Source of the DNA: Novosphingobium sp. 18050
Lineage (GTDB): Bacteria; Pseudomonadota; Alphaproteobacteria; Sphingomonadales; Sphingomonadaceae
Direction: 5' to 3'
NCBI RefSeq assembly: GCF_902706195.1
Contig: NZ_CACSJO010000018.1
Span: forward strand, 1 to 64,000
Length of the DNA: 64,000 nucleotides
The number at the start of each line of letters is the position of its first letter. Position 1 is the stretch's first letter. The notes under the pieces were generated by a model. That model made no database searches and was not told where the DNA came from. It saw only the letters and a program-made list of their open reading frames with translations. The translations under genes and the position numbers were made by a program. Shown piece after piece: positions 17,251-24,990 of the stretch.

Positions 17251-18581
17251 TGGTAGCGGCCACTTTCGACTTTCATCGACCGGCAATGGCACCCTGCCAC
17301 CTTCTGGGCGCACTTCCACAAGTATCCAATGGCGTGCTGAACTGGCGGGAACGGGGAGCAATCGCCCTTGCGCTGGTGGCCTGGGTCAGTCTGCGCCGCC
17401 TGACCGCCGCGGTCATGCTGTCATTGACCCTTGCGCTTGTTGTCACCCTCTTGCTCTCCGGTACTCTGCTCCCGGGGCAACCGAGCGCAGCATCGCGCTT
17501 GATACCGGAACGCCGAGGCCACGCGCTGCCCGGGTACCATGCTGCGCCCGGTACCAATGCGCCGAAAATCGAACCCCTTCTTCTTGCCGATGTCGATCCA
17601 AACACCGCCCGCGAACTCAACAAGGCAATCCCTTTCGCCGCACTCGGCACGGACCGCGCTCTGCCGTTTCGCATGCCCCCCGATAGTGCCGAATTCGCCC
17701 GCGCGCGGGACTGCCTCGCAAGCGTCGTACTTTACGAAGCGGGCAGCAATCGTGAAAGACAGGCGGCCGTCGCCCAAGTCGTCCTGAACCGCGTGCGCCA
17801 TCCAGCCTATCCCCATTCGGTCTGCGGCGTAGTCTATCAGGGATCCGAACGCGCGACCGGATGCCAGTTCACTTTCACCTGCGACGGCGCGCTGGCACGG
17901 ATACCGTCGCCCTCCACGTGGCAGCACGCCCGCGCCACGGCATCGGCCTTCCTCACGGGAGAGACCGATCCGGCCGTCGGCATGGCCACGCATTATCACA
18001 CCGATTGGGTGCTTCCCTACTGGAGCGCCACGCTCGACAAGATCGCCCGGGTCGACACGCACCTGTTCTTCCGCTGGCGAGGCGATTGGGGACGCCAGCG
18101 TGCTTTCACCTCGCCTGTTGACCAGGCAGAACCTTTCGAACCCAAGCTGGCCTTCCTCTCTCCCGCCCATCGCGGGGCAGCCACGTCGCCATCCACGATC
18201 ATCAGCGACCTCTCGGGCCAAGCCGGTTTGGCACTCGCCCCCGACGCCAAGGACACGCTGAGCCCGCGCGAAGGCGATCATTTCATTTCCATCGACGCCG
18301 AAGGTGACGGCGCCAGGTTGGCAATGCTCGGATTGGGGCAGTGCGAGGGACAAGCCTATTGCAAAGTCGTCGGCTGGGACCGCGCTTCGCAAGGCTTCGG
18401 CTCACCCCAAAACCCCGTCATTCGCACGGTCGCGTTCCTCTACGTTACCGACAAGCGTACCGGCGTCGAAATCGTCCTTTGGGACTGCGCCCGCTTCAAT
18501 CGCCCGTCCAACGCACAGTGCCTGTCGGACGCAAACCGTCGCTGGATCAGCTTCAAGGGAGACCTTTCTCATGCTTCCTGA
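17247..18581 (+). CDS. SleB-type cell wall hydrolase, membrane-anchored
   Basis: A 444-residue protein with one membrane helix at about residues 55-75 and a periplasmic hydrolase_2 (SleB/CwlJ) domain at about 150-270. The domain shows 'LASVVLYEAGSNRERQAA', with E164 as the probable catalytic acid, and 'VAQVVLNRVRHPAYPHSVCG' with the conserved Cys pair region. These enzymes cleave peptidoglycan glycan strands. ATG 17247 overlaps the previous TGA (ATGA), so translation is coupled to the barrel gene. Its own stop is overlapped by an ATG at 18571. The position between export and secretion genes suggests it opens the wall locally for trans-envelope assembly. The C-terminal 170 residues match nothing recognised. 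Confidence 0.82.
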   Translation: MMVAATFDFHRPAMAPCHLLGALPQVSNGVLNWRERGAIALALVAWVSLRRLTAAVMLSLTLALVVTLLLSGTLLPGQPSAASRLIPERRGHALPGYHAAPGTNAPKIEPLLLADVDPNTARELNKAIPFAALGTDRALPFRMPPDSAEFARARDCLASVVLYEAGSNRERQAAVAQVVLNRVRHPAYPHSVCGVVYQGSERATGCQFTFTCDGALARIPSPSTWQHARATASAFLTGETDPAVGMATHYHTDWVLPYWSATLDKIARVDTHLFFRWRGDWGRQRAFTSPVDQAEPFEPKLAFLSPAHRGAATSPSTIISDLSGQAGLALAPDAKDTLSPREGDHFISIDAEGDGARLAMLGLGQCEGQAYCKVVGWDRASQGFGSPQNPVIRTVAFLYVTDKRTGVEIVLWDCARFNRPSNAQCLSDANRRWISFKGDLSHAS

Positions 18582-18642
18582 AGTACAATCACTGACAGCT
18601 ATATGGGAAACTCCCAGGTCTCATCTCAGGGCGATATTCACC

Positions 18643-20172
18643 ATGCCCGCCCATCAATTGCCCCGAACGATGAGCGGCGCGAACATGCCCATGACAATGG
18701 CTGCAAAAATACGGACCTTGCGCTGGCTGCCTTTGCTGCTGTGGGCAGGGATGCCTGCTCCGGTATCGGCAGAAACGCTCGGCGAAGCGATGGCCATCGC
18801 CTACCAACACAACCCCGGCGTCGAGGCGAGCCGTGCTTCCACCCGCGCCGCCGAAGAACGCGTGCGTCAGGCCAAGGCCCAGTTCGGCCCCACGCTCACC
18901 GCCGATGCCAGCTATCGCTACGCCTCGCGCCGCGTCACACAGAGCAGCGTCACCTTACTGCGGCAGGATGGTTTTACGCCGCAATTCTCGCTTTCCCTCG
19001 ACCAGCCGCTGTTTACTTTCGGCCGGCTTAGCGCCCAGCGAAACATCGCCAAAGCCGGTTACGGTGCATCGGTTGCCGACATGCTCTCCAGCGAGCAGGA
19101 CCTGATGGCCAACGTGGTTATCGCCTATGCCGCTGTCCTGCGCGATGAGAAACTGGTCGGCATTGCAAAGGAGAATCTTTCGCAACTGACCGAAACACTC
19201 GACCAGATCAACGCCCGCTACACCGCACGTTACGCCACTGAGACAGACCTGCAGCAGACCCGCAATCGCATCTTCAGCGGTCAGGCGCAGCTTGAGCTGG
19301 CTCAAGGCAACCTGCAAGCCAGCCGCAATACTTACCGCAACATCCTGGGCCACTATCCAGATGCGCTTGTGCCGCTGCCGCAGCTGCCGCCCCTACCGCG
19401 CTCAATCGAGGAAGCGCAGGCGATGGGCGCTGTATCCAGTCCCGTGCTCGCATCCGCCCGCTTCGACCTTGCCGCAGCAAAGGGCAGGATCGCGCAGACT
19501 CGCGGCAACGCAAGACCTTACGTCGGCATTCAGGGCAGCCTCGCCCGCTCACCACTGACAATCGAAAACGACGATACACGCGAACTTTCCGCGCAAGTGC
19601 AGGTGGGGCTCACCGTACCGTTATATTCCGGCGGTCTGCTGTCCGCCCGCATCCGCGAGGCGAAGCAACTGGCAGATGCCGCGACCCAGCAACTGGAACA
19701 AACATCGCGAGGCGTCCGCGAGAACATCGCCAGCTACTGGGACCAACTCTCCGCCGCTCGCCGCGCGCTGCCCGCTTACACTCGTGCAGTCACCGCCGCC
19801 CAAAGCGCTCTGGACGGCGCGCAGCAGCAGCAGCTTGCCGGACAGGTAACCTCGCTTGACGTACTCGACACCGCGCGCGACCTACTAACTTCTCGTCAGG
19901 CGCGGGCGCAGGCCGAAGCCCAGCTCTACGTGCAGCATGCGCTACTACTGGGCGCCATGGGACAATTGCGCGCGGAAAGTTTCGATCCCGGCACTCCGGC
20001 GTTCGATCCGGACGTCTACAGCTCTGTTCCCTACGCCGGATTGCCGACCGGGCCGCTCGTCGAGACGCTTGATTCGGTCGCCGTCGACGACAATTTCAAA
20101 GTGTCGCCGGTCCAGTTCGAAAACGATGCCGAACCGGGCCACGCAATGGCGCCGGAACCCGAAGGGCAATGA
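18643..20172 (+). CDS. TolC-family outer-membrane channel of a type I secretion system
   Basis: A 509-residue outer-membrane efflux protein. The signal peptide ends near 'PAPVSA-ET'. The mature protein starts 'LGEAMAIAYQHNPGVEASRA', as in TolC, and two long alpha-helical repeats follow ('LDQPLFTFGRLSAQRNIA', 'LTVPLYSGGLLSARIREAK'), one in each half. It would form the trimeric outer-membrane duct for the ABC/HlyD pair encoded next. The start is uncertain. ATG 18571 overlaps the SleB stop with AAGGGAG upstream but would put 67 residues before the signal cleavage site. ATG 18643 or 18670 gives a shorter leader, and 18643 is reported. Confidence 0.87.
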   Translation: MPAHQLPRTMSGANMPMTMAAKIRTLRWLPLLLWAGMPAPVSAETLGEAMAIAYQHNPGVEASRASTRAAEERVRQAKAQFGPTLTADASYRYASRRVTQSSVTLLRQDGFTPQFSLSLDQPLFTFGRLSAQRNIAKAGYGASVADMLSSEQDLMANVVIAYAAVLRDEKLVGIAKENLSQLTETLDQINARYTARYATETDLQQTRNRIFSGQAQLELAQGNLQASRNTYRNILGHYPDALVPLPQLPPLPRSIEEAQAMGAVSSPVLASARFDLAAAKGRIAQTRGNARPYVGIQGSLARSPLTIENDDTRELSAQVQVGLTVPLYSGGLLSARIREAKQLADAATQQLEQTSRGVRENIASYWDQLSAARRALPAYTRAVTAAQSALDGAQQQQLAGQVTSLDVLDTARDLLTSRQARAQAEAQLYVQHALLLGAMGQLRAESFDPGTPAFDPDVYSSVPYAGLPTGPLVETLDSVAVDDNFKVSPVQFENDAEPGHAMAPEPEGQ

Positions 20173-20232
20173 CGATGCTGCCCATCCCGCACGGCTACTA
20201 CACGCCGCTCAACGCTATCAGGAATTGCTAGA

Positions 20233-21963
20233 ATGGATCCGGCCAGAGAAAACCTGTTCGCCGGAGTCCGGGGAATGCTGCAAGCACTGCTTCCCGTCCT
20301 GTGGCCAATCCTCGTGTTAAGCGCCGTGTTCAACGTGCTGCTGCTGTCCGGCTCGTTCTTCATGCTGCTGGTTTACGACGACGTGCTGGCCAGTCGCAGC
20401 GGCACGACCTTGGCGGGATTGCTACTCATGGTCACTGTCGCCTACATATTCCAAGGCGCCATCGACGTGATCCGCTCTCGCGTGATGCTGCATACCGGCG
20501 CTCAGACCGATCGTCGCCTGTGCGACCGGCTCTATGACGTGATCAGCCGTTACGAGCAGGAAGTTGGGCCCCTGCCCTCCGGCGCCGCGCCCGTGCGCGA
20601 TCTCGATCTCGTGCGCGGCTACATCACGGGTGCCGGTCCCCTTGCGCTGCTGGACCTACCTTATCTCCTCATGTTCCTGTTGATCCTGACGCTGTTCCAC
20701 TGGGTTCTGGGCCTGGCCACGCTCGCGGGCGTTCTCGTAATGATCGTACTGATGGTTCTGGGGGACCGCCAGACGCGCGGCCCGGCGTTGCAGGCCGCTG
20801 CCGTCACCGCCGCGCGTTTCACCATGGCGGAGGATGTGCGCCGCAACGGCGAAGTTCTCAGAGTACTGGGCATGGGCGGTCGTCGCCGTTCCAGTTGGGA
20901 CACGGTCAGCCTCAGCCTGATCTCCGCGCACGACGAACTGGCCGGTGCTGCGGGCCGAATGCAAGTGATCGGCAAGGCCTTCCGCCTGTTCCTGCAATCC
21001 TTCGTGCTGGCCGTGGGTGCCTTCCTCGTCATCGATGGCGATGCAACCGGCGGTGTTATCATCGCCGGCTCGATCCTGAGTGCGCGTGCTCTGATGCCTG
21101 TTGAGCAGACGATCGGGCAGTGGAAACCGATGACCGAAGCCAGCCAGGCCTGGCGCCGCCTGACCGTTCTGCTGGAACATATACCCCTTCGCGAAGCGCC
21201 GATGCCGCTACCGCGTCCCAAAGCCAGCCTCGAAGTGCAAGGCGTGGTCTGCGGTCCTCCCGGACGACAGAAGGTTACTGCTGCTAACGTTTCGTTTCGG
21301 CTTTCGGCCGGAGAAGCGCTTGCAGTGATCGGACATAGCGGATCCGGCAAATCGACACTGATGCGTGCCGTTACCGGCGCCTGGCCGCTACTGCGCGGCG
21401 CGGTGAGACTCGATGGCGCATCGCTGGAGCAATGGGACCCGGTGCTGCTGGGCCGCGACATCGGCTACGTGCCCCAAACCATCGAACTTTTCGACGGCAC
21501 CATCGCGCAGAATATCGCCCGCTTCGACGCTGAAGCCGACCCCGAGGCAATCATCACCGCTGCGCGCGCTGCCGACGTTCACGACATGATCGTGGCATTG
21601 TCGGGAGGCTACGAATACATGCTGGGCGGCCCCGGCGGCGGCGGCCTTTCCGCAGGCCAGAAGCAACGCATCGCACTGGCCCGCGCTCTCTATGGCGATC
21701 CGTTCCTGATTGTACTCGACGAGCCCAATTCCAACCTCGACGCAGCTGGCGAGGATGCCCTTGTCGAAGCTGTGCGCGCAGCCAAGCAACGCGGCGCGAT
21801 AGTGATCATAGTCGGCCACCGTCCCACCGTCTTCGCCCATGTCGATCACATCATGATCATGGCCGATGGCCAGCTCATGCAAATGGGCGAGCGTACCGAG
21901 ATGCTCAAACGCATCAATTTCAACCCGGCGCCGCAATCTCCCCCCACCCCGCCAGCAGAGTAA
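20233..21963 (+). CDS. Type I secretion ABC transporter (PrtD/PrsD-like)
   Basis: A 576-residue inner-membrane ABC exporter with fused membrane and nucleotide-binding domains and no N-terminal C39 peptidase, as in PrtD/PrsD. About six helices precede residue 310. The ATPase has Walker A 'GHSGSGKST' (367-375), a Q-loop 'GYVPQ' (411-415), signature 'LSAGQ' (472-476) and Walker B 'LIVLDEP' (492-498). It powers one-step export of proteins with C-terminal signals, typically RTX proteins. The two RTX proteins encoded in this window are the obvious cargo. It lies 60 bases after the TolC gene and 6 before the HlyD-type gene. Confidence 0.93.
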   Translation: MDPARENLFAGVRGMLQALLPVLWPILVLSAVFNVLLLSGSFFMLLVYDDVLASRSGTTLAGLLLMVTVAYIFQGAIDVIRSRVMLHTGAQTDRRLCDRLYDVISRYEQEVGPLPSGAAPVRDLDLVRGYITGAGPLALLDLPYLLMFLLILTLFHWVLGLATLAGVLVMIVLMVLGDRQTRGPALQAAAVTAARFTMAEDVRRNGEVLRVLGMGGRRRSSWDTVSLSLISAHDELAGAAGRMQVIGKAFRLFLQSFVLAVGAFLVIDGDATGGVIIAGSILSARALMPVEQTIGQWKPMTEASQAWRRLTVLLEHIPLREAPMPLPRPKASLEVQGVVCGPPGRQKVTAANVSFRLSAGEALAVIGHSGSGKSTLMRAVTGAWPLLRGAVRLDGASLEQWDPVLLGRDIGYVPQTIELFDGTIAQNIARFDAEADPEAIITAARAADVHDMIVALSGGYEYMLGGPGGGGLSAGQKQRIALARALYGDPFLIVLDEPNSNLDAAGEDALVEAVRAAKQRGAIVIIVGHRPTVFAHVDHIMIMADGQLMQMGERTEMLKRINFNPAPQSPPTPPAE

Positions 21964-21969
21964 AGCGCC

Positions 21970-23316
21970 TTGTCCAACCAGATCGTCATCCAACCCGGAA
22001 CCGTTCCCGTCCTTTCCAGCACATACGCGCCGGAAAAAAGTCTGCATAAAGAAGTACGTACAGGCATGTTCCTGTGCGGCACACTGGTTTTCGGGCTTGG
22101 CGGAATGGCGGCTTTCCTGCCGATGACCGGCGCGGTGATCGGGCCCGGCGAAGTCACCGTTTCCACATATGTGAAGGAAATCGGCCATCCCTCGGGCGGC
22201 GTCGTCGCCGACATCATGGTGCGCGATGGCGCCCATGTGAAAAAGGGGCAGGCGCTGATCCAGCTTGATTCGACAGTCAGCGGCGCCGCGGCGAATTACA
22301 CCGGCGAGAATGTGGACCAACTGCTCGCCCGTGCCGCGCGATTGACGGCGGAGCGGGACAATTCTGCAGGCGTCGCTTTCCCTGCCGAACTCACACGCCG
22401 GGCCAGCGATGCCAACATCGCCGCCTTGATGGAGCAGGAACGCAAGACCTTCCTCCTGCGCCGCGATACGCGCCGATCTATGGCTGCGCAGCTGGGGCAA
22501 CGGATCAGCCAAGCCCAGGCCGATGTCGCCAGTTCACGTACTAAGGCGCAAAGCTTCACCGATCAAGCGACGCTCATCAACGACGAACTCGATGCCACGC
22601 GTAAGCTTTACGAAAAGCGCTACACCACGCTCGACCGCCTGAATGCCCTGGAACGCTCAGCCTCAGGACTCACAGCTGAGGCGGGCAGCGCCCGCGAAAG
22701 CGCGGTGTCCGCCGCCGCACGCATCGGTGAACTGCGCCTGCAGATGGGATCGATCGAAGCGGAAGCCCGCAGCACGGCCGCCGCCGAACTGATGGACGTC
22801 CAGGCGCGTGTCAGTGAACTGCGCCGGGCCCAAGTGGCCGCCGACGACAGCTACGAACGTGCGGTAATCCGCGCCCCGCAGGCCGGCGTGGTCGACAAGC
22901 TCGCCTATCGCACCGTGGGAGGTGTCGTTCCTGCAGGGCAAACTATCCTCGAGATCGTGCCCGACGATGACAACATGATCGTCGAGGCGACCATCTCGCC
23001 CGTGGATATCGACCAGGTGCATGCAGGCCAGAAGGCCACGGTGCGTTTCAGCGCCTTCTCCACCCGGACGACGCCGGAACTGATCGGCACGGTCACGCAT
23101 GTCTCCGCTGACCGGACCGACGACAAGGCAACCCGCAGCGCATTCTACCGAGTCACCGTTGCGCTCGACAGGGGTGAGATTGCCAAACTGGGCGAATTGC
23201 GGCTGAGGCCAGGAATGCCGGCAGAAACTTTCATCCAGACCGGCCGACGCACCATGCTCAGCTACATCCTCAAACCCCTGTCCGATCAGTTCAACCGCGC
23301 ATTCCGCGAGGGTTGA
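21970..23316 (+). CDS. Type I secretion membrane-fusion protein (HlyD/PrtE-like)
   Basis: A 448-residue periplasmic adaptor. A single N-terminal membrane helix ('LCGTLVFGLGGMAAFLPM') is followed by a beta-barrel/lipoyl half-motif ('EIGHPSGGVVADIMVRDGAHVKKGQALIQLD' style region). Next come about 180 residues of coiled coil, and then the returning lipoyl half with 'VIRAPQAGVVDKLAYRTVGG'. It links the ABC protein to TolC. The TTG at 21970 lies 6 bases after the ABC stop; an ATG at 22066, just before the helix, is the alternative start. This is the last gene of the export/secretion operon. No terminator was found after it. Confidence 0.9.
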   Translation: MSNQIVIQPGTVPVLSSTYAPEKSLHKEVRTGMFLCGTLVFGLGGMAAFLPMTGAVIGPGEVTVSTYVKEIGHPSGGVVADIMVRDGAHVKKGQALIQLDSTVSGAAANYTGENVDQLLARAARLTAERDNSAGVAFPAELTRRASDANIAALMEQERKTFLLRRDTRRSMAAQLGQRISQAQADVASSRTKAQSFTDQATLINDELDATRKLYEKRYTTLDRLNALERSASGLTAEAGSARESAVSAAARIGELRLQMGSIEAEARSTAAAELMDVQARVSELRRAQVAADDSYERAVIRAPQAGVVDKLAYRTVGGVVPAGQTILEIVPDDDNMIVEATISPVDIDQVHAGQKATVRFSAFSTRTTPELIGTVTHVSADRTDDKATRSAFYRVTVALDRGEIAKLGELRLRPGMPAETFIQTGRRTMLSYILKPLSDQFNRAFREG

Positions 23317-23880
23317 GCAGCTCCGAAAGGGCCTATTACAAGGCAAACGAAACGTGTTCCGGCCGGTTTTAGCGGATAGGTTTACCCTTCGCTTCAAATG
23401 GTCTCCGCACGAACCGCGCCAAACCCCGCCGTTCAAAGCGAGGCCCTGCGCGTTTGCAGGACAAAGCTTTGCTCCGGACTGCTCCGGCCCGTTGTCAGCC
23501 CAAGTACATCACTGACATTCAGCGATTCGGATGAAAGACATCAATCTCACTTCCGCCGAAGTGCGCCAATCGATTGTATCGAGTCCAAAATTGATCGGGA
23601 TCGGACGCGCCATACTTAAGTGGAAAAAACGAATGATCCAGTTTGAAGCATTAATTTTCCGCAGCATCCATAACGGATGCGTTCCCATACCACCTGATCA
23701 ACGGATTTCTGCGCGCGCGCTCTTCAAAAATGAAACGCAGCTAGATGAATAGATTGTAATCGGACAGATTATTCATACCGCACTGCAACAAGGACTTATT
23801 GACGACTCTTTAACTTGTATTACCATGCAATCAACCAATAAGGGTTGCCCGGTGCCACGCAAATTTCCGTTACCTCACAG
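23317..23880. other. Intergenic region before the sugar-phosphate transferase gene
   Basis: About 560 bases, AT-richer in the right half. One weak 73-codon frame is listed separately. No terminator with a T tract and no clear palindrome were seen. The promoter of the sugar-phosphate transferase gene presumably lies in 23750-23880, where a CCAATA half-site like those before the export operon occurs (about 23833). Confidence 0.35.
23531..23752 (+). CDS. Doubtful small basic protein
   Basis: A 73-codon frame of basic composition, without a recognisable domain, signal or strong ribosome-binding site. It is in a less GC-rich stretch where long frames are less expected by chance, which is the only argument for it. 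Treat it as unproven. Confidence 0.2.
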   Translation: MKDINLTSAEVRQSIVSSPKLIGIGRAILKWKKRMIQFEALIFRSIHNGCVPIPPDQRISARALFKNETQLDE

Positions 23881-24681
23881 ATGGATGGATCGATGGAAGC
23901 TCTCTCGACTCATTATGGTGACACGGTGGGGAACAGGGCTGCGGCACCTTTCACCGTTTACCAGGACCTCCACGGCCGCGGCGCTGCCGGGACCATAAAT
24001 GTTACACCATTCATTCCCCTTCAGCCGGGGAATGAAGCAGGCCTTGTCAAATCCGAATGCACAGTTGCACGGGCTACGCCCAGTGGACGTGTTTTCGATG
24101 TTATCGTCGCGCTCCTTGCTATCCTGGTGTTCCTTCCGTTCCTGATCCTGGCCGCGATTGCGATCAAACTATCCGCGCCCGGACCCGTCCTATTTGTACA
24201 GCGACGGGTCGGGTGCGACGGCAAGCTGTTTCCCTGCCTCAAGTTCCGCAGCATGGTGGTGAACTCGCAGGAAGTGCTGAATGCCGTCCTTGAATCCTCA
24301 CCGGAAGCGCGTATCGAATGGGAGCGCGACCAGAAGCTGCGCAGCGATCCGCGGATCACACCGATCGGTGCGATCCTGCGGAAAAGCAGTCTCGACGAAC
24401 TGCCCCAACTATTTAACATCCTTGTCGGCCACATGAGCATTGTCGGGCCTCGCCCGATCATCGAAGCGGAAATCCCCCGGTATGGACAGCGCTTCAACGC
24501 CTATTGCTCAGTGCGCCCCGGCCTAACCGGCCTTTGGCAGGTCAGCGGCCGCAACGAGGTTTCCTATGAAGCCCGCGTCCGGCTCGATGGGCTCTATGCC
24601 CTGCGCAAGTCCATGCTCTACGATCTGTCGATCTGCCTGCGCACTGTTCCTGCTGTATTGGGCTCACGCGGGGTTTACTGA
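23881..24681 (+). CDS. ExoY-like undecaprenyl-phosphate sugar-phosphate transferase
   Basis: A roughly 266-residue bacterial sugar transferase that begins repeat-unit synthesis by moving a sugar phosphate onto undecaprenyl phosphate. It has one membrane helix ('VFDVIVALLAILVFLPFLIL') and the cytoplasmic catalytic domain only. The conserved 'FVQRRVGCDGKLFPCLKFRSM', 'RKSSLDELPQLFNIL' and 'GHMSIVGPRP' motifs are present, and the end is 'RPGLTGLWQVSGR'. It lacks the four extra N-terminal helices of WbaP/WcaJ and so resembles ExoY. The start is uncertain: TTG 23845, ATG 23881 and ATG 23893 are all in frame. The specific sugar (galactose or glucose) cannot be read from sequence. Confidence 0.88.
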   Translation: MDGSMEALSTHYGDTVGNRAAAPFTVYQDLHGRGAAGTINVTPFIPLQPGNEAGLVKSECTVARATPSGRVFDVIVALLAILVFLPFLILAAIAIKLSAPGPVLFVQRRVGCDGKLFPCLKFRSMVVNSQEVLNAVLESSPEARIEWERDQKLRSDPRITPIGAILRKSSLDELPQLFNILVGHMSIVGPRPIIEAEIPRYGQRFNAYCSVRPGLTGLWQVSGRNEVSYEARVRLDGLYALRKSMLYDLSICLRTVPAVLGSRGVY

Positions 24682-24722
24682 GCAATGCGGCTTTTATTAC
24701 CGGGGATCGAAGTAACCAGACA

Positions 24723-24974
24723 ATGACCGCAGAAGCCACGTCGAAGCAACCTGTCAATTTTCATACGGCTACGGCCCTTCAAAAACCGGAACATCCTGCC
24801 ATCCGCAGCGGCGGGCCGCGCGCGTCAGCGCGGGAAGCTATGGAACGGGCTATCTTCCTTGCCCGCAAGCTGCACCACCGGGTCGTAGGCTCGGCTTCCG
24901 GCAACGAAAAGAAAACTTCAGCTGTTGATGAGCATCTCCCTGATTGTCAGGGGTCCATAATCGCCGTGAAATAG
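24723..24974 (+). CDS. Small hypothetical protein
   Basis: An 83-codon frame 41 bases after the sugar-phosphate transferase gene, polar and unstructured-looking at the start. A short amphipathic helix ('AREAMERAIFLARKLHHRVV') follows in the middle. There is no family match and only a weak ribosome-binding site. It could be the last gene of that transcription unit or a chance frame. It converges on glgX with 7 bases between them. Confidence 0.3.
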   Translation: MTAEATSKQPVNFHTATALQKPEHPAIRSGGPRASAREAMERAIFLARKLHHRVVGSASGNEKKTSAVDEHLPDCQGSIIAVK

Positions 24975-24990
24975 GGCCGCCTTATCGGCC
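24975..24990 (-). terminator. Weak hairpin at the end of the glycogen operon
   Basis: A 5-bp GC stem (GGCCG 24975-24979 with CGGCC 24986-24990) spans the glgX TAA. On the minus strand it is followed by CTATTT. It is short, so at best a weak terminator. Confidence 0.3.
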
